14,524 bases of DNA from JBJKRF01 sp046704785 (GTDB lineage Bacteria > Chloroflexota > Anaerolineae > Anaerolineales > Villigracilaceae). The stretch covers positions 1 through 14,524 of the forward strand of contig JBJKRF010000029.1 in the NCBI GenBank assembly GCA_046704785.1, written 5' to 3'. The notes under the pieces are model-generated. The model was not told where the DNA came from, did not search any database, and worked only from the letters and a program-made list of their open reading frames with translations. The position numbers and the translations under genes were made by a program. Positions 9,004 to 14,524 of the stretch are shown one piece after another (the stretch's first letter is position 1; the number at the start of each line of letters is the position of its first letter).

Positions 9004-10530
9004 ATGAACTTTTTCTTTGAACCCCTCACTCTGGTGACTTTCTTCCCGCTTCTCGGCGTTCTGGTGCTCCTTTTTATCAAATCCGAGTCCAAGAACGCGC
9101 TGCGCTGGACGGCGCTGGTCACTTCGTTGCTCACCTTTGTCATTTCGTTATGGGTTCTGACGCAGTTCAACGCGTCTAACCCGGACTTGCAAATGGTGGT
9201 CAACGTAAACTGGATTACCGTCGCGGGATGGAACATCCAATATCACCTGGGCGTGGATGGCTTGAGCATCCTGCTGCTGCTGTTGACCACATTCCTGAGC
9301 CCCATCTCGATCCTCTCGACCTGGACGGCTGTGGAAGACCGCGTGAAGGATTTCATGCTCTTCTTCCTGTTGCTGGAAGTCGGTATGGTCGGCGTTTTCC
9401 TGGCACAGGATTTGTTCCTGTTCTACATCTTCTGGGAATTTACGCTCGTCCCGATGTATTTCCTGATCGGTATTTGGGGCGGCCCGCGCCGGCTGTACGC
9501 GTCGATCAAGTTCTTCCTGTACACCATGGCCGGTTCCATCTTGATGCTGTTGGCCATTCTGTGGCTGGGTATCAATCAGGGCACTTTTTCCCTGCCAGAT
9601 TTGATCGCCAAGGGCGGCATCGACCCGAACACGCAACTCTGGCTGTTCATCGCTTTTGCGGCAGCCTTCGCGATCAAGGTGCCGATGTGGCCGCTGCACT
9701 CCTGGCTGCCGGATGCGCACGTGGAAGCGCCCACGGCGGGGTCCGTCATCCTGGCGGGCGTCTTGCTGAAGATGGGAACTTACGGTTTCTTGCGTTTCAA
9801 CTTGGGATTGTTCCCCGAAGCATCCGTCCAGGCCGCGCCAGTGATCGCTGTGCTGGCGGTGATCGGAATCTTATACGGGGCCATTGTCTCCTACTCGCAG
9901 AGAGACATCAAGAAATTGGTCGCCTATTCCTCGGTGAGCCACTTGGGCTTTGTGATGCTTGGTCTATTTGCGCTGAATCCGCAGGGCGTCTCCGGTGCGA
10001 TCTTGCAGATGATCAACCACGGCCTGAGCACGGGCGCGTTGTTCTTGCTGGTCGGCATGGTCTATGAGCAAACGCATACCCGCGAGTTCAGCGTTTACGG
10101 TGGCTTGTGGAAGGTCATGCCGGTGTTCGGGGCGCTGACCTTGATCGTCTCGCTGTCTTCGATGGGGCTGCCGGGGCTGAACGGCTTCGTCGGCGAGTTC
10201 ACCATCCTGTTGGGTGCGTTCGGTTCGACGGCCTACCATTCCTTCTGGTATGCAGCCCTTTCGGCGGTGGGCGTCATCCTGGCGGCGATTTACATCCTGT
10301 ATATGTTCCAGAAAATATTCCTGGGCCCCGAAGGATCGATTGTCGAGGAGGTCAAGCAGCACGGGCACGCGCTGCGCGACCTGAACTGGCGCGAGATTGC
10401 GACCATCGTCCCGCTGCTGATTTTCATCTTCTGGATTGGTCTCTACCCGGCGCCTTTCTTCAACCTGATGGCGCCGGCAGTGAACAAACTGCTGACCCCC
10501 TTCCAGGCCATCTTGATGGCAGCGCACTAG
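9004..10530 (+). CDS. nuoM: NADH-quinone oxidoreductase subunit M (antiporter-like proton pump)
   Basis: Central antiporter-like subunit (508 residues, normal length). Key residues of the predicted proton path are visible: E145 in FWEFTLVPMYFLIGIWGG, K225 in AIKVPMWPLHSWLPDAHVEA, K256 in GVLLKMGTYGFLRFNLG and the terminal-helix acid E398 in GLNGFVGEFTILLG. The stretch QRDIKKLVAYSSVSHLGFVM (299-318) is a further signature. About fourteen hydrophobic helices can be traced. A GAGAGGA site at about 8992-8998 precedes the ATG, in an 18-nt gap after nuoL that is the widest gap in the operon. Confidence 0.96.
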   Translation: MNFFFEPLTLVTFFPLLGVLVLLFIKSESKNALRWTALVTSLLTFVISLWVLTQFNASNPDLQMVVNVNWITVAGWNIQYHLGVDGLSILLLLLTTFLSPISILSTWTAVEDRVKDFMLFFLLLEVGMVGVFLAQDLFLFYIFWEFTLVPMYFLIGIWGGPRRLYASIKFFLYTMAGSILMLLAILWLGINQGTFSLPDLIAKGGIDPNTQLWLFIAFAAAFAIKVPMWPLHSWLPDAHVEAPTAGSVILAGVLLKMGTYGFLRFNLGLFPEASVQAAPVIAVLAVIGILYGAIVSYSQRDIKKLVAYSSVSHLGFVMLGLFALNPQGVSGAILQMINHGLSTGALFLLVGMVYEQTHTREFSVYGGLWKVMPVFGALTLIVSLSSMGLPGLNGFVGEFTILLGAFGSTAYHSFWYAALSAVGVILAAIYILYMFQKIFLGPEGSIVEEVKQHGHALRDLNWREIATIVPLLIFIFWIGLYPAPFFNLMAPAVNKLLTPFQAILMAAH

Positions 10531-10533
10531 GCC

Positions 10534-10537
10534 GAGG
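10534..10537 (+). promoter_or_regulatory. Ribosome binding site deciding the nuoN start
   Basis: GAGG is 6 nt before the ATG at 10544 but only 3 nt before the GTG at 10541. The codons are adjacent and in frame; the spacing favours the ATG. Confidence 0.5.
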
Positions 10538-10543
10538 CGAGTG

Positions 10544-11989
10544 ATGACGCAAGCCGATTTCTCCATTATTTTGCCAATCGCTTTGCTGACAGTCTGGGCC
10601 TGCGCCCTGCTGATCGTGGACCTGTTCATCCCGAAGGAGCGCAAATACCTGACGGCGCTGCTCGCTGCAGCGGGCTTGGCGTTGACGATCGGCTTGAGCC
10701 TGATGCAGGGCGGTAACCAGGCGGTCGGGTTTAATGGCCTGATCGTTCAGGATGGGTTTTCCACCTTCCTGAATGTCCTGTTCCTGCTCTCCGGTTTGCT
10801 CGGTATTTCCCTGGCTTACAGTTACCTGCGCCGTATGGGGCTCGAACGCGGCGAATACTATGTGATCCTGCTCTTCAGCGTGATTGGGATGATGTTGATG
10901 TCTCAAGCCGCCGACCTGATCGTGGTCTTCCTGGCGCTCGAACTGCTCTCCATCCCGCTCTACGTCCTGTCGGCTTCGGCCTACCCGAAAACGGAGTCGG
11001 AAGAAGCCGGGTTGAAGTATTTCTTGTTGGGCGCGTTTGCCACCGGTTTTGTGGTCTACGGAATCGCCCTGACCTTCGGCGCCACCGGTTCGACCTCGAT
11101 TGCCAAGATCGTTGCAGCGGTTTCCGCGGGCAGCGCCGATATGCCCCTGCTAAGCGTGGGGGCGGCCCTGATTTTGGTCGGTTTTGGTTTCAAGGTCGCG
11201 GCGGTACCCTTCCACATGTGGACGCCGGACGTGTACCAGGGCGCACCGACTTCCGTCACGGCTTTCATGGCGGCGGGCGCCAAAGCAGCCGGTTTTGCCG
11301 CGTTGCTGCGCTTCTTCGTGACGGCTTTTCCCTCGCTGGCAACAGACCTGACACCCATTCTGTGGGCGCTGGCCGCGCTGACGATGATTCTCGGAAACGT
11401 GGTTGCCATTGCCCAGACGGATATCAAACGCATGCTGGCTTATTCGAGCATCGGCCAGGCGGGCTACATTCTGATGGCCTTCGTGCCTTTCGCCAATCCG
11501 GATGTGCGCGCGGTGTCTGTTGCGGCGGGGTTGTTCTATCTCGTCGCGTACACGCTCACCAGCTTCGGGGCGTGGGGTGTGGTCATCGCGTTGGAAAAGG
11601 CCGAAGGGAAGGGTCTGGCCATCGACGACTATGCCGGCCTCAGTCGGAAATATCCGTTGCTGGCAGCGGCCATGGCAATCTTCATGCTCTCTTTCACCGG
11701 TCTCCCGCCGACGTTGGGATTGGTGGGGAAGTTCTATCTGTTCCGCGCTGCCGTGGCGGGCGGTTTTTACGGGCTGGCCGTCATCGGCGTGCTCACTTCA
11801 CTGATCTCGGCTTTCTACTACCTGCGCGTGGTCTTCACCATGTACATGAAAGATGGCGAACCGCAGGTGACCCGTGAAGGTTGGCTGAATTTTACGGTCG
11901 CGCTCACGGCAGCGGCGACCGTGGTTGTGAGTCTGGTGCCTGCGCCCCTGTTTGCCTGGGCCTCGCAGGCCGTGCTGAAGCTGTTTTAA
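10544..11989 (+). CDS. nuoN: NADH-quinone oxidoreductase subunit N (antiporter-like proton pump)
   Basis: Third antiporter-like subunit, next to NuoK in the membrane arm (481 residues from ATG 10544; a GTG one codon upstream is the alternative). Family residues are visible: E133 in LALELLSIPLYVL, K158 in GLKYFLLGAFATG, K217 in GFGFKVAAVPFHMWTPDVYQ and K247 in AAGAKAAGFAALLRFF, plus the later TDIKRMLAYSSIGQAGYILM and GKFYLFRAAVAGG motifs. It is the last gene of the operon: a strong hairpin terminator starts 19 nt after its stop, and the next gene runs in the opposite direction. Confidence 0.95.
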   Translation: MTQADFSIILPIALLTVWACALLIVDLFIPKERKYLTALLAAAGLALTIGLSLMQGGNQAVGFNGLIVQDGFSTFLNVLFLLSGLLGISLAYSYLRRMGLERGEYYVILLFSVIGMMLMSQAADLIVVFLALELLSIPLYVLSASAYPKTESEEAGLKYFLLGAFATGFVVYGIALTFGATGSTSIAKIVAAVSAGSADMPLLSVGAALILVGFGFKVAAVPFHMWTPDVYQGAPTSVTAFMAAGAKAAGFAALLRFFVTAFPSLATDLTPILWALAALTMILGNVVAIAQTDIKRMLAYSSIGQAGYILMAFVPFANPDVRAVSVAAGLFYLVAYTLTSFGAWGVVIALEKAEGKGLAIDDYAGLSRKYPLLAAAMAIFMLSFTGLPPTLGLVGKFYLFRAAVAGGFYGLAVIGVLTSLISAFYYLRVVFTMYMKDGEPQVTREGWLNFTVALTAAATVVVSLVPAPLFAWASQAVLKLF

Positions 11990-12007
11990 TCCATCCAAAC
12001 GGTAGAC

Positions 12008-12051
12008 AAAAAGCGGGACGGCGTGTTATCGCCATCCCGCTTTGGCTTTTT
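12008..12051. terminator. Bidirectional intrinsic terminator between nuoN and the peptidase gene
   Basis: AAAGCGGGA (12010-12018) pairs perfectly with TCCCGCTTT (12035-12043). After one C/A mismatch, GGCG (12020-12023) pairs with CGCC (12030-12033) around a 6-nt TGTTAT loop. On the plus strand a T5 run follows at 12047-12051 after GGC. On the minus strand the A5 at 12008-12012 becomes a T-run directly at the stem base. It lies between the nuoN stop and the stop of the convergent gene, so it can end both transcripts. Confidence 0.9.
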
Positions 12052-12060
12052 AAATCCTGC

Positions 12061-13512
12061 CTATTGCACGGGGACGGTGTATGTCAGGTAGATCCAGCGG
12101 TTGTCGCCGATCTGGCCCCAGCCGTTCAACTCGCTGGTCACCTGTACGACCTGGTCTTTGGTCAGGCTGCCCACGACAGCGTTGCTCAGGCCTGGCCCCG
12201 AACGGACGTTCAGCGCCGGGATGGTGACGCGCACCTGCCGGACGAGACTCACGCCGATTCCGCCGACCGGCACGATGGCCGAACGGGTGGGGTTGGGAAA
12301 ACTGGGGTCGCTGCCCACCTGCGTCCAGGCCTGCCAGAAGATGTCCAGCGGATAGGCGTGCGCCGCGCCGTTGGCGGGGTCGGTATATAATGGATCGTGG
12401 AGGTAGATGTATTTCAGGTCGACGCCAACGGCGACGGCGAAATGCGGCCCCTGGAAGGTCTTCTCGGTCAGCCCGGCTTCTTCGAGCACTTTATAGCGCA
12501 GCAGCACGATCAGCGGCTTGTTGGCAGCCAGGTAGGTGAACAGGTCTTGCAGCGACAGGTTGGCCTTGAAGTCGGTCAGCAAGCCCAGGCTGCCCATCGC
12601 ATTGGTGATTTGTGCGACGCTCAAGAAGGGGTCGCCGGTGATGTTGAATTTGGAATAGAACTCGTCGGGCGTGATCGCCAGGTTCAGGTACGCGCCCAAC
12701 AGCATGACGGCGCTGGCTGCGCCGCAGTCGTTTTGGTGGGCGCTGGCGTCCGCGGCCAACTGCGAGGCGTACGGGACGGGCAGCAGAACGACCGGTTTGA
12801 AAGGCGTGCTCCAGGTGTATTCCTGGACGGCGTTCGTATCCAGGTTTTTCACGCGGTAATGCTGCGGTGTGACGAGTGGTGTAGCAGGCGGGGTTGTATT
12901 GCCGGAGGTGTCGCCGCTTGTGGAGGTGTCTCCCGTTGTGGACGGCGGGGTGGTGGTCGTAGGGCTGCTGTCAGTGGAGGTGCTTCCCGTCGAAGCGGAT
13001 GTCGACGTGGCGTCCGGCATGGGCGGGCGTACCCCGTTTTTGGCGTCTTGAATGGTCATTCCTGTGACCTCGGTGTGCAGTGGGTCCCAGCCGACGTGAA
13101 CTTTGGCGCTCCAGTTCTGCGTCGCGATGGCCTCATTGATCTCGGCGACCTGGTTGTCGGGCAGGTTCCAGTAAACGCCGGTGGTCAGGCCGTTGTGTTG
13201 GGCGGCGGCGGCCAGGTGCAACACATAATCCAATTTTAGGCTGAGCGGATTGTCGTCATCGTAGATGTCGGCGGCCAGCGCTTCCTTTTCCCCGTTGGGG
13301 CCGGTGACGTTGTGAAAGCCGTATTGCACCTGGCTGTGTCCGCTCTTGTAGGCCTGTAGTTGGTCCGAAATGGAGCGCCAGGCCTCCTGGATGCGTGGCC
13401 GGTAGTGATAGCTCTCCAACTCCGTCAGCACGGCCTGGACGCGCACGCGGAAACTGGGGTAGCATTCGGCGAGCATTTGTGTGTTGCGAGCAATGCGGTC
13501 CTTTTCAAGCAC
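12061..13512 (-). CDS. Modular peptidase: M15-like metallopeptidase + C39-like cysteine peptidase + SH3b
   Basis: The 483-residue protein has three parts. Residues about 10-150 resemble M15 D,D-/L,D-carboxypeptidases (VanY/CwlK-type): AWRSISDQLQAYKSG, then candidate zinc ligands H67 and D82 (GFHNVTG...ALAADI), and H146 in GWDPLHTEV. Between H67 and D82 the usual short HxxGxAxD motif is lengthened. Residues about 168-213 are a Ser/Thr/Pro/Gly linker. Residues about 243-400 look like a C39-like papain-fold peptidase: NDCGAASAVMLLGAYL with C263, then H357 (GPHFAVAVG) and D373 (YLHDPLY). Residues 427-480 form a bacterial SH3 domain (ALNVRSGPGLSNAVVGSL). There is no signal peptide or membrane helix. 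The likely role, inferred, is peptidoglycan or peptide cleavage; an endolysin-like origin is possible. The GTG start is supported by GAGGTG 4 nt upstream; an ATG 12 codons on is less likely. Confidence 0.8.
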   Translation of the reverse strand: MLEKDRIARNTQMLAECYPSFRVRVQAVLTELESYHYRPRIQEAWRSISDQLQAYKSGHSQVQYGFHNVTGPNGEKEALAADIYDDDNPLSLKLDYVLHLAAAAQHNGLTTGVYWNLPDNQVAEINEAIATQNWSAKVHVGWDPLHTEVTGMTIQDAKNGVRPPMPDATSTSASTGSTSTDSSPTTTTPPSTTGDTSTSGDTSGNTTPPATPLVTPQHYRVKNLDTNAVQEYTWSTPFKPVVLLPVPYASQLAADASAHQNDCGAASAVMLLGAYLNLAITPDEFYSKFNITGDPFLSVAQITNAMGSLGLLTDFKANLSLQDLFTYLAANKPLIVLLRYKVLEEAGLTEKTFQGPHFAVAVGVDLKYIYLHDPLYTDPANGAAHAYPLDIFWQAWTQVGSDPSFPNPTRSAIVPVGGIGVSLVRQVRVTIPALNVRSGPGLSNAVVGSLTKDQVVQVTSELNGWGQIGDNRWIYLTYTVPVQ

Positions 13513-13516
13513 GTTT

Positions 13517-13522
13517 CACCTC
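13517..13522 (-). promoter_or_regulatory. Ribosome binding site for the GTG start of the peptidase gene
   Basis: On the minus strand GAGGTG lies 4 nt before the GTG at 13512. It is the best Shine-Dalgarno match near the start and supports GTG rather than the ATG 12 codons downstream. Confidence 0.55.
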
Positions 13523-13547
13523 GGTTGATTGTCTTTTTATCCACCCC

Positions 13548-13576
13548 ACTATATCCCAAGTTTGCAAGATATACAA
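13548..13576 (-). promoter_or_regulatory. Candidate sigma70-type promoter for the peptidase gene
   Basis: Read on the minus strand, TTGTAT (13576-13571) is separated by exactly 17 nt from TATAGT (13553-13548). The -10 matches the consensus at 5 of 6 positions; the -35 matches only its TTG. Transcription would begin near 13540, leaving a leader of about 28 nt that contains the ribosome binding site. The assignment is by consensus only, and Chloroflexota promoters may differ. Confidence 0.4.
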
Positions 13577-13627
13577 CAGTTCGGCTTTGGCTCCTTCAAG
13601 GCCGGCGAGGATTTTCTCGGCGTGAGG

Positions 13628-13633
13628 TAAAAT
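13628..13633 (+). promoter_or_regulatory. Possible -10 element for the HAD gene
   Basis: TAAAAT lies 31 nt before the HAD start codon, in the 152-nt divergent intergenic region. No -35-like hexamer is present 16-18 nt upstream, so this is weak. I saw nothing else recognisable in the intergenic region apart from the opposing promoter candidate. Confidence 0.2.
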
Positions 13634-13664
13634 CTGGCGAGGTTTATTTGGGAGTGAAACCGAT

Positions 13665-14336
13665 ATGCTAAAAGCGTTGATCTTTGATTTCGATGGTTTG
13701 ATGCTCGATACCGAGACGCCCGAATACGAGGCCCTCAACGAGGTCTATCACGAACTGGGGCAGCACCTGGATGTGGAAACGTATGGAAGCGTGGTGGGGG
13801 CGCAGTATGGAGCGGCTTTCGAGCCGCTGGCCCACTTGCAGGCCCTGACGGGAAAAGCCCCGGCCCCGCAGCCGTTCTGGGAGCGCGTAGACCGTCGCCG
13901 GTTGGAAATTGTCGAGGCCAGCCCGCTCTTGCCGGGTGTGGAGCGTCTGATTCGCGCGGCCAAAGCCAGGGGGCTGAAGCTGGCCATCGCTTCCAGTTCG
14001 CCGCACGCCTGGGTGGAGGGACATCTCCGCCGGCGCGGCGTGTTCGAGGCTTTCGATGTAATTCGTTGCAGGGAAGATGTCAGCGAGGTGAAGCCCTCGC
14101 CGGCGCTTTTCCTGGCGGCTTTACGGGGGTTGGGCGTCCGCGCCGAGCAGACGGTTGTGTTCGAGGATTCGCCCAACGGTGTGCTGGCGGCTCGCCGGGC
14201 GGGAATCTTCGTGGTGGCTGTGCCCAACCCGGTGACGGAGCATCTGGACATCCGCAGCGCAGACCTGTGCTTGAAGTCCCTGGCGGAGGTATCGCTGGAG
14301 GCGCTGGAGACGGCCAAATCGGCGGTGCAGCCGTAG
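13665..14336 (+). CDS. HAD-superfamily hydrolase, subfamily IA (phosphatase/phosphomutase-like)
   Basis: A 223-residue soluble HAD protein of the beta-phosphoglucomutase / sugar-phosphatase type. All four catalytic motifs are visible: motif I DFDGLMLDTE with nucleophile D8 and acid/base D10; motif II IASSSP with S110; motif III lysine K143 in VKPSPALF; and motif IV FEDSPNG with E167 and D168. The helical cap between motifs I and II (about 16-85) is the C1-type cap of subfamily IA. Likely substrates are small phosphorylated metabolites, such as hexose or deoxyhexose phosphates, but the sequence does not fix which, so no gene symbol is given. A GGGAG site is 10 nt before the ATG. It stands alone, transcribed away from the peptidase gene and followed by its own terminator hairpin. 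Confidence 0.9.
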   Translation: MLKALIFDFDGLMLDTETPEYEALNEVYHELGQHLDVETYGSVVGAQYGAAFEPLAHLQALTGKAPAPQPFWERVDRRRLEIVEASPLLPGVERLIRAAKARGLKLAIASSSPHAWVEGHLRRRGVFEAFDVIRCREDVSEVKPSPALFLAALRGLGVRAEQTVVFEDSPNGVLAARRAGIFVVAVPNPVTEHLDIRSADLCLKSLAEVSLEALETAKSAVQP

Positions 14337-14365
14337 CGACGGCTAAAACTGCCAAGGGTTCCGGT

Positions 14366-14405
14366 AAAAATCGAGCGCAGGGAATTTTCCCTGCGCTCTG
14401 GCGTT
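14366..14405. terminator. Terminator hairpin after the HAD gene, plus-strand U-tract apparently cut by an intron
   Basis: A perfect 26-nt palindrome (14373-14398; arms GAGCGCAGGGAA and TTCCCTGCGCTC) starts 36 nt after the HAD stop. It is preceded by A5 (14366-14370), which gives a T-run for minus-strand transcripts. On the plus side the hairpin is followed only by TGGCGTT before the group II intron begins at 14406. In the nuoN terminator of this window the stem is followed by GGC and then T5, so the missing T's here may lie beyond the intron's 3' end. A smaller 6-bp hairpin spans the HAD stop codon (14329-14344). Confidence 0.75.
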
Positions 14406-14524
14406 GTGCGCCCAGCATGGGCGTTGACTAGAGGGTGAAAGACCCTTATGGAGGTTGATTGCACCAACCATTAGCCAAGAGCAAGGGCATCACCGCGAGG
14501 TGGGGTCTGGAGGAAGCTGGCGGC
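14406..14524 (+). mobile_element. Group II intron, 5' end (domain I), truncated by window edge; probably class IIC
   Basis: The segment begins with GTGCG, the bacterial group II 5' splice-site consensus, and continues with GCCCAGCATGGGCG, which folds as a 6-bp stem (CGCCCA/TGGGCG). AGGGTGAAAGACCCT (14432-14446) forms the typical next hairpin. Later come GCAAGGGCATC, a CACC-GCGA-GGTG hairpin with a GNRA loop, and TCTGGAGGAAGC, matching in order and spacing the domain I sequence I recall from the Oceanobacillus iheyensis group IIC intron. No reverse transcriptase/maturase lies inside the window; in a full-length intron it would be several hundred bases further on, in domain IV. Class IIC is inferred from the similarity and from the position 7 nt after a terminator hairpin; another bacterial class is possible. 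Confidence 0.85.

Noticed and set aside
12880..13010. Repetitive tract considered as a tandem repeat or recombination site
   Set aside because: It encodes the Ser/Thr/Pro/Gly linker of the peptidase. The repetition is at the level of amino-acid composition and no exact repeat unit was found.
12397..13239. A 280-codon plus-strand frame opposite the peptidase gene
   Set aside because: The minus-strand frame has three recognisable domains with catalytic residues; the plus-strand frame is Gly/Val/Gln-rich and resembles nothing.

Overview
The window is dominated by a tightly packed plus-strand operon for the respiratory NADH:quinone oxidoreductase (complex I), covering nuoE to nuoN in the canonical order E-F-G-H-I-J-K-L-M-N (163-11989). 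Gaps are 18 nt or less, nuoE/nuoF overlap by 1 nt and nuoH/nuoI by 8 nt. Together these encode the NADH-oxidising module (NuoE, NuoF, NuoG), the ferredoxin-like connecting subunit (NuoI) and the whole membrane arm except NuoA (NuoH, J, K, L, M, N). The Q-module genes nuoB, nuoC and nuoD, and nuoA, are not in the window. Every iron-sulfur ligand set and every proton-channel Lys/Glu that I checked is present, so this looks like a working complex, not a decaying one.

Region by region: 1-162 is an AT-richer leader with a small inverted repeat and no gene I can support. 163-11989 is nuoE-nuoN. 12008-12051 is a strong hairpin with T-runs in both directions, shared as terminator by nuoN and the convergent gene after it. 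12061-13512 (minus) encodes a 483-residue modular protein: an M15-type (VanY/CwlK-like) metallopeptidase domain, a Ser/Thr/Pro linker, a C39-like cysteine peptidase domain and a C-terminal bacterial SH3 domain, with no visible signal peptide. 13513-13664 is a divergent intergenic region with a fair promoter for the peptidase gene. 13665-14336 (plus) is a HAD-superfamily phosphatase/phosphomutase. 14373-14398 is a perfect 26-nt palindrome acting as its terminator. Seven bases later, at 14406, the 5' end of a group II intron begins and runs off the window edge. That position, just past a terminator hairpin, is what is known for group IIC introns and is the most interesting structural feature here.

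Organism: the moderately high GC, the NuoE-N arrangement with a long NuoG keeping the N7 ligands, and the style of the linker-SH3 peptidase gene suggest a Chloroflexota bacterium, possibly Anaerolineae. This is an impression from sequence style and was not tested by a search. No CRISPR array, tRNA, rRNA or complete insertion sequence is visible. I found no clearly new multi-gene system; the remaining items worth a look are the intron-terminator junction and the two-peptidase protein.
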